DNA of 64,000 nt, taken from Methylopila capsulata (lineage in GTDB: Bacteria > Pseudomonadota > Alphaproteobacteria > Rhizobiales > Methylopilaceae). Both the position numbers and the translations under genes were made by a program. Every line of letters begins with the position of its first letter. Position 1 is the first letter of the stretch. Shown in pieces: positions 55,761 to 64,000 of this stretch. The notes under the pieces are model-generated. The model made no database searches. It saw only the letters and a list, made by a program, of their open reading frames with translations, and was not told where the DNA came from. Location of the stretch: positions 124,001 to 188,000 of the forward strand of contig NZ_JAFBCY010000001.1 in NCBI RefSeq assembly GCF_016907975.1, given 5' to 3'.

Positions 55761-56489
55761 ATGACGTTTGATCAATATGTAGTGGGCGACGCAATCGTGA
55801 GCGACGCCAGCATCGTTAATCGGTGGGACAGCATCGTTGTCATCGAACTGCGCAACATCGTGCTTGAGTGCGTCGCGAGCTGTTTGCAGGCGCGGTGGCC
55901 GAGCGGCCGCATTGCGGCCTTCGCCAGCGTGATCGACTGGATGGCGTCGATTTCCGACGACGACGCCGGCGACGTCCTCATCATGCTGGGCATCGGCGGA
56001 CGCCGCGCCTCCGACGACGTGGTGATGAACGCGATGTCGCAGCTGCGCGAGGCGGCTCCGGGCTGTCGAATTGTCCTGATGGGCGACGAGGAGGACGCGC
56101 CGCAAATTCTGGAGGCGCTGGACCTCGGGGCGCGCGGCTACGTCCCGACCAGCGCGAGCCTCAGCGTCGCGGTTGAAGCAATGAAGCTCGTCGGGGTCGG
56201 CGGAACCTATATTCCGGCCAGCAGCCTCACCTCCTCGCGCAAGCTGATCTGCGAAGGGTCGCAGGCGAATCCGCTCGCGATGGCGGGACGCTTCACGGCG
56301 CGGCAGGCCGCGGTGGTGGACGCGCTCCGGCAGGGCAAGGCGAACAAGATCATCGCCTACGAGCTCAACATGCGGGAGAGCACGGTGAAGGTTCACGTCC
56401 GCAACATCATGCGGAAGCTGAAGGCCAAGAACCGGACCGAGGTCGCCTTCATGACCAGCGCGCAGCACCCATCGGCCGCGCCCTGCTGA
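55761..56489 (+). CDS. LuxR-family transcriptional regulator with atypical receiver domain
   Basis: A 242-residue NarL/FixJ-like regulator. The N-terminal part (25-145) has receiver-like secondary structure (SIVVIELRNIVLECVASCLQ; GCRIVLMGDEEDAPQILEAL; GARGYVPTSASLSVAVEAMK). The position of the phospho-accepting Asp reads DVLIMLGIGG, without it. The C-terminal LuxR HTH is intact: RFTARQAAVVDALRQGKANK and MRESTVKVHVRNIMRKLKAK. It stands directly before the export genes and behind a long AT-rich region, so it most likely controls this locus by a phosphorylation-independent mechanism. Confidence 0.88.
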   Translation: MTFDQYVVGDAIVSDASIVNRWDSIVVIELRNIVLECVASCLQARWPSGRIAAFASVIDWMASISDDDAGDVLIMLGIGGRRASDDVVMNAMSQLREAAPGCRIVLMGDEEDAPQILEALDLGARGYVPTSASLSVAVEAMKLVGVGGTYIPASSLTSSRKLICEGSQANPLAMAGRFTARQAAVVDALRQGKANKIIAYELNMRESTVKVHVRNIMRKLKAKNRTEVAFMTSAQHPSAAPC

Positions 56490-56520
56490 CCGCAGAACGA
56501 CCGGGAGGGGGAGCACGATC

Positions 56521-58662
56521 ATGATCGTTGCGGAACAGGCCGCGAGCGAACCCCGCTCGCCGCTGGCGGACGTTGCGCGCCGACGGCGTGTCGCGCTCGT
56601 CCTCCCGGTCGTTCTCGGCCTCGCCTGCGCCTTGGCGGCCTACGCCGTGTTGCCGGCGCGCTACGTCGCGGAAGCGGTGGTGGCGCTAAACGCCCGCAAG
56701 GTCCAGGTCCTGAGCGTCGACGCGGTGGTGTCGCGGCTGCCGCAAGAGAACGCTGTGCTGCGCACCGAGCTCGACCTGATCGCATCGCGGTCGATGGCGA
56801 CCGAAGTGGCGACGCGCCTCAATCTCACGTCGGCCCCCGCGGCGCCCTCCGCGCCGAACTGGTGGGACCGGCTGTTCGGCGGCGAGCCGGAGCCCTTTGC
56901 GGCGGAGCCGGAGTCCGCCCCCGCCGTCGACCAGTTGATCCGGGGTCTCCGCGTCAACAATGACAGCCGGTCCTTCACGATCTTCATCTCCATGCAGTCG
57001 TCCGATCCGGCCTTCGCCGCGAGGGCGGCGAACGCCTATGCCGATGCTTATCTCGAGCACCAGATCGCGGTGCAGACGGCGGCGACGCGGCGGGCGAGCG
57101 CCTGGCTGGGTGAAAAGCTCGCAGATCTGCGCGATCGCCTGAAGGAGTCCGAGATCGCCGCGCAGTCTTTCCGGCGGACCAAGCGGCTCGAAGAGACCAA
57201 CGGCCTCACCCTGGATGGGCAGCGGCTATCGGCGCTGAGCACGGAACTCGCCGCGGCCCGTTCGCAGCGGGCCGGCGCCGAAGCGCGGCTCGAGGCGGTG
57301 CGCCTGGTCGTGCGCGACAGCCCGGACGCTCTCACCTTCAGCGAGGCGTTGGGCTCGGCCACGGTGCAGTCACTGAGGACACGGGAGACCGAACTCGTCC
57401 GGCAGGTGGCGGACATCGAGCAGAGCGGCGCGCTGAAGAGCGGGGAGCTTCCGGCGCGTCGCAGGCAGCTCGTGTCGGTGCGCGCCGAAATCGACGCCGA
57501 GATCGGCCGCGTGGTGGCGAGCCTCGCGAACGAGGTGGAGGTCGCGCGCGGCAAGGAGCGCGCGCTGGCGAGCGAGGTGGCCGCGCTTGAGCGCGTGGCG
57601 GGCGAGGTCGGGCAGAACCGCGTCGTCCTGGGCCAGCTTGAGCGCGAGGCCTCCGCCAACCGCTCGATCTACGAGAGCTTTCTCAACCGCTACAAGCAGA
57701 CCATCGAGCAGGAGGGCCTTGCGACCTCAGACGCCAGCCTGCTGTCGCGTGCGCAGCCGCCGCAAGCCCCCACCACCCCGAAGCTGCTGCCGCTGCTGGC
57801 GCTCGGCCTCGTGGCCGGCTGCGCGGCCGGCGTCGGCTGCGCGCTGCTCCGAGAGCGGCTTGACGGCGCGGTGCGCTCGACCGAGGAGCTCGAACGCTTG
57901 GTCGGCGCGCCGCTGCTCGGCGCGCTGCCAGGCCGCGGAGCGGGTGGCCCGCGTCACGCCGCGGCGATCGCGCGGATCGGCGCGGCGTTGGGGCTGGATC
58001 AGCCGCAAGCCGACCGCAAGGTCGTGCTCGCGACGTCGTCCGACGCCGACGCCGACGGTCGGACGGCGTTTTGCGTCGCGCTCGGCCGCAGCCTTGCCGC
58101 TGAAGGACTGGCGGTGGCCGTCCTCGATGCGGAGCGCGGCGGCCAGGCCGTCGCCCGGGCGGCCGCGACGCGCGACGGCTCGAACGAACCGCCGGTCCTC
58201 GCGCCCGCTCAGGACGTCTCAGGCGTTAGGCTGTTCGCGGACGCCCTGAGCACGGCGCGTTTCGGGGCGCTGGACGAGGTCCGGGTCCGCGGACAGGCTT
58301 CCGCGCTCGACCTTGCGGGCCGCATCCGTGTTCTCCGAGAGCGGTTCGACGTGGTTCTCGTCGACGCCCCCTCGCTGTCTCAGGCGCGGGCGGCGCTGCA
58401 GGTCGGCGCGCTTGCCGACGCCGTCATCCTGGTCGAGACGGTGGGCGCGACCTCGCGCGAGGCGCTGTCCGATACCGTTCGCTTGTTCGCGCTGCGCGAC
58501 GTCCGCATCGCAGGTTGCGTCGCGCTCGGCGCCACGACGGGGGCCGCGGCGCGCCAGGCGCCGGTCGTCGCCCCACCGCGGCCCTCGGCGGCGCCGGAAA
58601 GCGTCGACTTCGGCCAGGCGACGTCGTCGAAGCCGCGCATGCTCAAGACGACGGGAGCTTGA
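56521..58662 (+). CDS. Wzc/ExoP-like polysaccharide co-polymerase with degenerate kinase domain
   Basis: A 713-residue inner-membrane protein. It has an N-terminal Wzz domain with a first helix at about 25-45, a long coiled-coil periplasmic region (about 180-400) and a second helix at about 420-440 (KLLPLLALGLVAGCAAGVGC). A cytoplasmic BY-kinase-like domain follows. The Walker A site reads SSDADADGRTAF (about 506-517), with Arg where the essential Lys of GxGKT belongs. Walker B is still visible as FDVVLVDAPS (about 609-618). There is no C-terminal tyrosine cluster. It likely controls chain length without autophosphorylation. The ATG follows GGGAGGGGGAG. Confidence 0.88.
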   Translation: MIVAEQAASEPRSPLADVARRRRVALVLPVVLGLACALAAYAVLPARYVAEAVVALNARKVQVLSVDAVVSRLPQENAVLRTELDLIASRSMATEVATRLNLTSAPAAPSAPNWWDRLFGGEPEPFAAEPESAPAVDQLIRGLRVNNDSRSFTIFISMQSSDPAFAARAANAYADAYLEHQIAVQTAATRRASAWLGEKLADLRDRLKESEIAAQSFRRTKRLEETNGLTLDGQRLSALSTELAAARSQRAGAEARLEAVRLVVRDSPDALTFSEALGSATVQSLRTRETELVRQVADIEQSGALKSGELPARRRQLVSVRAEIDAEIGRVVASLANEVEVARGKERALASEVAALERVAGEVGQNRVVLGQLEREASANRSIYESFLNRYKQTIEQEGLATSDASLLSRAQPPQAPTTPKLLPLLALGLVAGCAAGVGCALLRERLDGAVRSTEELERLVGAPLLGALPGRGAGGPRHAAAIARIGAALGLDQPQADRKVVLATSSDADADGRTAFCVALGRSLAAEGLAVAVLDAERGGQAVARAAATRDGSNEPPVLAPAQDVSGVRLFADALSTARFGALDEVRVRGQASALDLAGRIRVLRERFDVVLVDAPSLSQARAALQVGALADAVILVETVGATSREALSDTVRLFALRDVRIAGCVALGATTGAAARQAPVVAPPRPSAAPESVDFGQATSSKPRMLKTTGA

Positions 58663-58664
58663 CC

Positions 58665-59939
58665 ATGAGCCTCCGTCGTATGGCCCCACGAGGCTCGCTC
58701 GCCCTGACCGCCGCCGTCGCGACGATCGCGCTTCTCCGGCCGGCTGGAGCCGGCGCCGCCGATCGACCCGCGGAGTACCGGGTCGGCGCCGGCGATCTGT
58801 TGCAGATCACCGTGGTGGGCGAGACCGAACTGACGGGCAAGTTCAGGGTGGGGCCGGACGGCGCGATCAGCTATCCGCTGGTCGGCAGCCTCGCCGCCGC
58901 CGATCGCAGCGTCGCCGACCTCGCGCAGGATCTCGCCGCCCGTCTCGCCGAACGAGCGCCGACGCGCAGCGCGCCGCTGGTCGAGGTCGCCGAGTACGCG
59001 CCTGTGTTCGCCTCGGGCGAGCTGGAGCGGCCGGGGCAATACGCGTTTCGCCCGGGGATGGTCGCGCTTGAACTCGTCGCGGTCGCAGGCGGTCTCAGAA
59101 GGCCGCGGCTCGCGACCGACTCGCTGATGCTGCAGGTGATCGCGGCGGAGCAGGAGGTCGCCGACCAGCGGCTCGCCCGCGTCGCCGCGCGGGTCCATCG
59201 CGCCCGGATCGCGGCGGAGATCGCCCGGGCGCCCTTCGCTCCCGACGCCGCGGCGCTCGGCGATCCCTTTGTGCCGGCGGCCGACCTGACGGCGATCGTC
59301 GACAACGAGAAGGCGCTGTTCGAGGTGCGGAAGACCGTGCTCGCCGGCCAACAGGCGGCGCTCCGCAGCCAGGGCGCGAACTACGATCAGGAGATCGCCG
59401 CGCTGAGGCGCAGCATCGCGCTCCACGAAGACGAGATCGGCCTGCTCCAGCAGGAGGTGAACACGGCCCAGGGGCTCGTGGAGAAGGGGCTGGCGCCGCT
59501 GCCGCGGTTGCTCGCGTCCAAGCGCCAGTTGTCCGCCACCCGGCGGGACGCGCTCGACCTCGACTCCTATCTGGCCCGCGCCCGACAGAACAAGCTGCAG
59601 ATCGAGCAGAAGATTCAGGAGTTGGGCGACCAGCAGGCGAAGGACAACGCCGGCGCGCGGCTCGACCTCGACCTGAACCTCGCGCGCATCGAGCGAAAGC
59701 TTCGCGCGGCGACGGCGGCGCTTACCGAGACCGGTGGACGTCTCGCCGCCGGCCCGGCGCAGATCCCGGAACCGTCCTTCCGCATCGCCCGCGTCGCCGG
59801 CGACGTCTATGTCGACCTGCCCGCCGACGAGTTCACGCGTCTCGAGCCCCGTGACATCCTGCGCGTCGACCGTCCGGAGCCTACGCCGGCGCCTGCGCGC
59901 GAGAGCCGTGCGACGGCCGAAGCCATAACGGGTAGATAG
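58665..59939 (+). CDS. ExoF-like outer-membrane polysaccharide export protein
   Basis: A 424-residue export protein with a signal peptide (to about AAGAGAA, residue 32). A Poly_export domain (YRVGAGDLLQITVVGETELT; VGPDGAISYPLVGSL) and an SLBB-like domain (VFASGELERPGQYAFRPGM) come next. A long coiled coil follows (about 155-365). This layout and length match ExoF of rhizobial succinoglycan loci rather than short Wza. The ATG follows GGGAG, 2 bases after the co-polymerase gene. The last 59 bases overlap the 3' end of fcl on the other strand. Confidence 0.88.
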   Translation: MSLRRMAPRGSLALTAAVATIALLRPAGAGAADRPAEYRVGAGDLLQITVVGETELTGKFRVGPDGAISYPLVGSLAAADRSVADLAQDLAARLAERAPTRSAPLVEVAEYAPVFASGELERPGQYAFRPGMVALELVAVAGGLRRPRLATDSLMLQVIAAEQEVADQRLARVAARVHRARIAAEIARAPFAPDAAALGDPFVPAADLTAIVDNEKALFEVRKTVLAGQQAALRSQGANYDQEIAALRRSIALHEDEIGLLQQEVNTAQGLVEKGLAPLPRLLASKRQLSATRRDALDLDSYLARARQNKLQIEQKIQELGDQQAKDNAGARLDLDLNLARIERKLRAATAALTETGGRLAAGPAQIPEPSFRIARVAGDVYVDLPADEFTRLEPRDILRVDRPEPTPAPARESRATAEAITGR

Positions 59940-60867
59940 CGGCGATCCCCTCCGCCAGGGTGATGCGCGGTCGCCAGCCGAGCGCGCGGATGCGGTCGGC
60001 AGCGAGCAGCTTGCGGGGCGCGCCGTCGGGCTTCGAGCGGTCGAAGACGAAGGCGCCGCGGTAGCCGACCACGTCGGCGATCGTCTCGCCCAACTGGCGG
60101 ATGCTGACCTCCTCGCCGGAGCCGATGTTGATGTGCACGGCCTCGTCATACCGCCGGAGCACGAGGACGCAGGCCTCGGCGAGATCGTCGACGTGCAGAA
60201 ACTCCCGTAGTGGAGCGCCCGATCCCCAGATCGTGACGGCCGCGTCGCCGGCCTCCTTCGCGGCATGGATCCGCCGCATCAAGGCTGGCAGCACGTGGGA
60301 GCTCGCGGGGTCGAAGTTGTCGCCTGGACCGTAGAGATTCGTCGGCATCGCGGTGACGAAGCGCCGTCCGTGCTCGACGTTCAGGCTGCGGGCGAGCATG
60401 AGCGCTGCGATCTTGGCGATCGCATAGGCCTCGTTGGTCGGCTCCAGCGGGCCGGTGAGCAACTGGTCCTCGCGCACCGGCTGCTCGGCCAGCCGCGGAT
60501 AGATGCAGCTCGACCCCAGGAACAGCAGCTTCTCGACGTCGGCCGCGGCCGCCGCCGCGATCAGGTTCGCGCCGATCATGAGGTTGTCGTAGAGGAACTC
60601 GTAGGGCTCGCAGGCGTTCGCCGCGATCCCGCCGACGCGTGCCGCGGCGACGATGACGCCGTCGGGCCGGCAGCGGGCCATCCAACGCTCCACGTCCGCC
60701 TGGCGGCGGAGGTCGAGCGCGGCGCGGTCGACCGTCAGCAGCTCGCAGTCTTCACGGGCGAGCCGACGCATCAGCGCCGTGCCGACCATGCCGCGATGGC
60801 CGACGACGAAGATCCGCTTGCCCCGGAGTTCGAACGAGCGGGGCGGGGAGGGGAGAGCATCAGCCAT
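59881..60867 (-). CDS. fcl: GDP-L-fucose synthase
   Basis: Epimerase-reductase that converts GDP-4-keto-6-deoxy-mannose to GDP-L-fucose with NADPH. The 328 residues have [20 protein letters not shown] near residue 18, [40 protein letters not shown], the catalytic Tyr and Lys in [15 protein letters not shown] and [20 protein letters not shown]. It overlaps gmd by 8 bases upstream. Its 3' end overlaps the export gene on the + strand by 59 bases. Confidence 0.96.
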   Translation of the reverse strand: MADALPSPPRSFELRGKRIFVVGHRGMVGTALMRRLAREDCELLTVDRAALDLRRQADVERWMARCRPDGVIVAAARVGGIAANACEPYEFLYDNLMIGANLIAAAAAADVEKLLFLGSSCIYPRLAEQPVREDQLLTGPLEPTNEAYAIAKIAALMLARSLNVEHGRRFVTAMPTNLYGPGDNFDPASSHVLPALMRRIHAAKEAGDAAVTIWGSGAPLREFLHVDDLAEACVLVLRRYDEAVHINIGSGEEVSIRQLGETIADVVGYRGAFVFDRSKPDGAPRKLLAADRIRALGWRPRITLAEGIAAIYPLWLRPSHGSRAQAPA

Positions 60868-61930
60868 AGCGGTCGTTTCGCCTCGCTTCGGTCAGGACGG
60901 CTTCGAGGTCGGAGCTGACCATCTCGCCGACAAGTGAGGAAAAGTTCGTCGTGGGCTTCCAGCCGAGCTTCAGCCGGGCCTTGGTCGGGTCGCCGAGGAG
61001 GATGTCCACTTCGGTGGGACGGAAATACCGCGGGTCGATCGCGATCAGCCGCTCGCCCGTACGGGCGTCGTGGCCCTGCTCCTCCATCCCCGAGCCGCTC
61101 CACGCGATCTCGCGGTCGACGTAGCCGAACGCCGCCTCCACGAACTCCCGCACGGTGTGGGTCTCGCCTGTGGCGAGCACGTAATCCTCGGGCTCGTCCT
61201 GCTGCAGGATCCGCCACATGCCCTCGACGTAGTCCCGCGCGTGGCCCCAGTCGCGCTTGGCGTCGAGGTTGCCGAGATAGACCATGGGCTGGAGGCCCTG
61301 CTCGATCGCGGCGACGGCGCGCGTGATCTTCCGGGTGACGAAGGTCTCGCCGCGGATCGGGCTCTCGTGGTTGAACAGGATGCCGTTGGAGGCGTGAATG
61401 CCGTAAGCCTCACGGTAATTCACCGTAATCCAGTAGGCATAGAGCTTCGCCGCGGCGTAGGGGCTGCGCGGCGCGAACGGCGTCCGCTCGTCCTGGGGCA
61501 CTGTCGCGGCCTGTCCGAACAGCTCCGAGGTCGAGGCCTGGTAGAACCGGCAGGACTTGGTCAGCCCCAGGATCCGCAAAGCCTCGAGCACGCGAAGCGT
61601 GCCGAGCCCGTCAACGTTCGCGGTGTACTCCGGCGTCTCGAAGCTGACCTGGACGTGGCTCTGCGCGGCGAGGTTGTAGATCTCGTCGGGCTGGACCTCC
61701 TGGACGATCCGGATGAGGTTGGTCGCGTCCGTCATGTCGCCGTGGTGCAGCGTGAAGCGGACGTCGTCCTCGTGCCGGTCCTGGTAGAGGTGGTCGATGC
61801 GTCCGGTATTGAACGACGACGACCGGCGCTTCAACCCGTGGACGAGGTAGCCCTTGGCGAGCAGCAGCTCCGCGAGATAGGCGCCGTCCTGTCCGGTCGC
61901 GCCAAGAATCAACGCCGTCTTTCGCGCCAT
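60860..61930 (-). CDS. gmd: GDP-mannose 4,6-dehydratase
   Basis: Converts GDP-D-mannose to GDP-4-keto-6-deoxy-D-mannose, first step to GDP-L-fucose. The ATG at 61930 ([20 protein letters not shown]) gives 356 residues; upstream open frame is unconserved. Signatures are [20 protein letters not shown] near residue 35, [28 protein letters not shown] near 132, the catalytic [20 protein letters not shown] and [20 protein letters not shown]. It forms an operon with fcl. Confidence 0.97.
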   Translation of the reverse strand: MARKTALILGATGQDGAYLAELLLAKGYLVHGLKRRSSSFNTGRIDHLYQDRHEDDVRFTLHHGDMTDATNLIRIVQEVQPDEIYNLAAQSHVQVSFETPEYTANVDGLGTLRVLEALRILGLTKSCRFYQASTSELFGQAATVPQDERTPFAPRSPYAAAKLYAYWITVNYREAYGIHASNGILFNHESPIRGETFVTRKITRAVAAIEQGLQPMVYLGNLDAKRDWGHARDYVEGMWRILQQDEPEDYVLATGETHTVREFVEAAFGYVDREIAWSGSGMEEQGHDARTGERLIAIDPRYFRPTEVDILLGDPTKARLKLGWKPTTNFSSLVGEMVSSDLEAVLTEARRNDRYG

Positions 61931-62403
61931 GGATGGGGTCCTGTCCGTCGCTGCCGCACGCAAGAGATCGCCTGTCTTTTGAGGCGGTCCGCGACAGTGT
62001 CGGCAAGCAGGGAAGGGGCGAAAGCCGCCCATCCGAGACCTCGGGCGCGCCCGACATCCGCCGATTGCGTCCCGCGCCCCGGGCGCGGTTCAGCGACGGC
62101 GCCCGAAAGCCTTTGGCAGGATGCGAAAGAGGTAAGTCAGGCGGAGGGCGGCGTCTGTCGGACGGGGACAGCGCCGCGGCGCGAATGCGGACGCCATGGG
62201 CGGGCTCGGGCTACGTCGCGGTCACGCATCGTCGTCGCGGGCGAACCCACGTTGATCGTTTCCAAGCTCCGCGGCTCGGCTACGCTTCGTTTCGCCCCCC
62301 GAGGGCCGCGCGGAGCATTTCCGCGCGGCGAGCTCGATCATTCCAGCTTCGAACCTTGGGCCGGAATTTCCACCTTCGGGTCTTTCTCCACGCCGTCGCC
62401 CGT
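61931..62403. other. spacer between nrdJ and gmd
   Basis: 473 bases without a supportable gene. The right half follows the nrdJ stop codon and the left half must hold the gmd-fcl promoter. No clear T-run terminator, repeat or RNA gene was seen; short open frames here look like chance. Confidence 0.4.
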
Positions 62404-64000
62404 TCAGCTGCAGCCGCTCGTCGAGCCGCAGGTGTCGCACTTCAGGCAGGTGCCGTTGCGCACCATCGTGTAGTTGCCGCACTCCGAGCAGTTGTCGCCC
62501 TCGTAGCCCTTGACGCGGGCTTCCATGCGGCGGGTCTCGGCGGTCTTGGCGGCCGGGGCCGGCGCGGGGGCCTCCCAGGCGAGGTGGCCGAGGGCCTCCT
62601 CGGTCGCCGGCTGCGGCTCGCGCTTGAGAGCGGTCGCGCCCTGGGTGGCGAGGCCCGCGGTCGTGGGGCGGGGGCCGCCGATCGTGGTCACGTTCGACGC
62701 GCCCTTCGGTTCGCCGCTCGGGCTGAGGGACGGCACCGCCGCCAACTGACGACCGCGCAAAAGTCCCTTCGACACAGGAGCGATCGGGGCCTTGCCCTGC
62801 TCGACGCCGCCGCCGATCGCGTCCGGCGCGATGTCGGACGGGTCGACGTGCGCGAGGTCGTAGCGCGAGAGGTAGGAGATCGCGAGCTCACGGAACACGT
62901 AGTCGAGGATCGACGTCGCGTTCTTGATGGTGTCGTTGCCCTGCACGAAGCCGGCCGGCTCGAAGCGGGTGAAGGTGAAGGCCTCCACATACTCCTCGAG
63001 CGGAACGCCGTACTGCAGGCCGAGCGACACGGCGATGGCGAAGTTGTTCATCACCGAACGGAAGGCGGCGCCCTCCTTGTGCATGTCGATGAAGATCTCG
63101 CCGATGCGGCCGTCGTCGTACTCGCCCGTGCGGAGGTACACCTTGTGCCCGCCGACGATCGCCTTCTGGGTGTAGCCCTTGCGGCGGGACGGCAGCTTCT
63201 CGCGGTCGCGGATCAGCTGGACGCGCTCGACGATCTTCTCGATCACCTGGGCGGTGCGGGCCGCGTTCGGCTGCGCGATCAGCGCGTCGACGGCGTCGTC
63301 CTCGTCGCTCTCGTCGGCGATCAGCTGGGACGACAGCGGCTGGGAGAGCTTCGAGCCGTCGCGGTAGAGGGCGTTCGCCTTCAGCGCGAGCTTCCACGAC
63401 AGCATGTAGGCCGCGGAGCAATCCTCCACCGTCGCGTCGTTCGGCATGTTGATGGTCTTGGAGATCGCGCCCGAGATGAAGGGCTGCGCCGCCGCCATCA
63501 TGCGGATGTGGCTATCAACCGACAGGAAGCGCTTGCCCGTCCGCCCGCAGGCGTTGGCGCAGTCGAACACGGGATAGTGCTCGGCCTTGAGGTGGGGCGC
63601 GCCTTCGACGGTCATCGCGCCGCAGACGTGGGTGTTCGCGGCTTCGACCTCGGCCTTCGAGAAGCCGAGATAGGCCAGCAGGTCGAAGGAGGCGTCGTCG
63701 AGCTTCTCGGCCGGGACCTTGAGCTGGCCGGTGAGGAAGGCCTCGCCGAGGGTCCACTTGTTGAACACGAACTTGATGTCGAAGGCCGACTTCATCGCCG
63801 CTTCGAGCGTCTCGATCAGCGCGTCGGGGAAGCCCTTGGCGCGCAGCGAGCCGGGATTGATCGCCGGGGCCTGGCGCATGGAGCCGTGGCCGACGGCGTA
63901 GGCCTCGATCTCGGCGATCTGGTGCTCGGCGTAGCCCAGCGTGCGCAGCGCCTCGGGCACGGCGCGGTTGATGATCTTGAAGTAGCCGCCGCCGGCGAGT
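62404..64000 (-). CDS. nrdJ: vitamin B12-dependent ribonucleotide reductase, class II (5' part outside window)
   Basis: C-terminal 532 or so residues of adenosylcobalamin-dependent ribonucleotide reductase, which makes deoxyribonucleotides without oxygen. The frame stays open to the window edge, so the N-terminal part is outside. Recognised parts are [40 protein letters not shown], the [20 protein letters not shown] block and [20 protein letters not shown]. The tail has paired cysteines (CSECGNY, then [13 protein letters not shown]) expected to form the redox or zinc site. Hyphomicrobiales commonly use this class. Confidence 0.97.
   Translation of the reverse strand, partial: LAGGGYFKIINRAVPEALRTLGYAEHQIAEIEAYAVGHGSMRQAPAINPGSLRAKGFPDALIETLEAAMKSAFDIKFVFNKWTLGEAFLTGQLKVPAEKLDDASFDLLAYLGFSKAEVEAANTHVCGAMTVEGAPHLKAEHYPVFDCANACGRTGKRFLSVDSHIRMMAAAQPFISGAISKTINMPNDATVEDCSAAYMLSWKLALKANALYRDGSKLSQPLSSQLIADESDEDDAVDALIAQPNAARTAQVIEKIVERVQLIRDREKLPSRRKGYTQKAIVGGHKVYLRTGEYDDGRIGEIFIDMHKEGAAFRSVMNNFAIAVSLGLQYGVPLEEYVEAFTFTRFEPAGFVQGNDTIKNATSILDYVFRELAISYLSRYDLAHVDPSDIAPDAIGGGVEQGKAPIAPVSKGLLRGRQLAAVPSLSPSGEPKGASNVTTIGGPRPTTAGLATQGATALKREPQPATEEALGHLAWEAPAPAPAAKTAETRRMEARVKGYEGDNCSECGNYTMVRNGTCLKCDTCGSTSGCS

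Noticed and set aside
1-64000. CRISPR arrays, tRNA or rRNA genes, integrases or transposases
   Set aside because: No regularly spaced repeats, no tRNA-like cloverleaf or T-loop signature and no recombinase motifs were noticed on either strand by reading; a tRNAscan or CRISPR-finder run was not possible.

Overview
The window is GC-rich and most likely comes from the chromosome of an alphaproteobacterium of the order Hyphomicrobiales (Rhizobiales). Four observations support this. The core block runs rpsB-tsf-pyrH-frr-uppS-cdsA-dxr-rseP-bamA-lpxD-fabZ-lpxA-lpxI-lpxB, with LpxI in place of LpxH. RpsB carries a C-terminal helix-hairpin-helix extension. lexA has a GTTC-N7-GTTC SOS box. A B12-dependent ribonucleotide reductase lies at the right edge. 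No tRNA, rRNA, CRISPR array, complete insertion sequence or phage gene was seen.

Region 1 (1-14.2 kb, all +) is housekeeping: translation factors (RpsB, EF-Ts, Frr), UMP kinase, undecaprenyl and phospholipid precursors (UppS, CdsA), isoprenoid entry (Dxr), envelope proteolysis (RseP), outer-membrane assembly (BamA) and lipid A synthesis (LpxD, FabZ, LpxA, LpxI, LpxB). Many of these genes overlap by 4 bases. Region 2 (14.2-18.8 kb, +) is a small catabolic cluster: amidase, single-chain dihydroxyacetone kinase, RidA-family protein and a D-threonine aldolase/DSD1-type PLP enzyme. Region 3 (18.9-25 kb) holds gltA and gltX (-), comEC (+) and lexA (-). Region 4 (25-28 kb) is disturbed. It has a group III truncated haemoglobin, two truncated gene remnants lying head to head (an RND pump C-terminus and a DUF900-type hydrolase C-terminus), a Crp/Fnr-type regulator and a small protein behind an AT-rich divergent promoter region.

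Region 5 (28-62 kb) is a large extracellular polysaccharide locus. Its left part (28-41.5 kb, -) encodes an amino-sugar module (Gfo/Idh/MocA dehydrogenase, two DegT/DnrJ aminotransferases, hexapeptide acetyltransferase, epimerase) and an unrecognised Rossmann-like protein. It also encodes a second acetyltransferase, a candidate Wzy polymerase, a DUF218 protein, glycosyltransferases, a WecA-type initiating phosphotransferase and a Wzx flippase. The middle part (41.8-55.3 kb, +) has a large DMFase-like/tandem DUF4082 protein, glycosyltransferases, galE, an exported beta-helix protein and a methyltransferase. The right part (55.3-62 kb) begins with an AT-rich control region and a LuxR-type regulator with an atypical receiver domain. 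It continues with a Wzc/ExoP-like co-polymerase whose kinase P-loop is degenerate, an ExoF-like outer-membrane export protein, and fcl and gmd for GDP-L-fucose. Together these describe a Wzx/Wzy-type pathway making a fucose-containing polysaccharide with a 3-amino or 2,3-diamino sugar. The window ends inside nrdJ.
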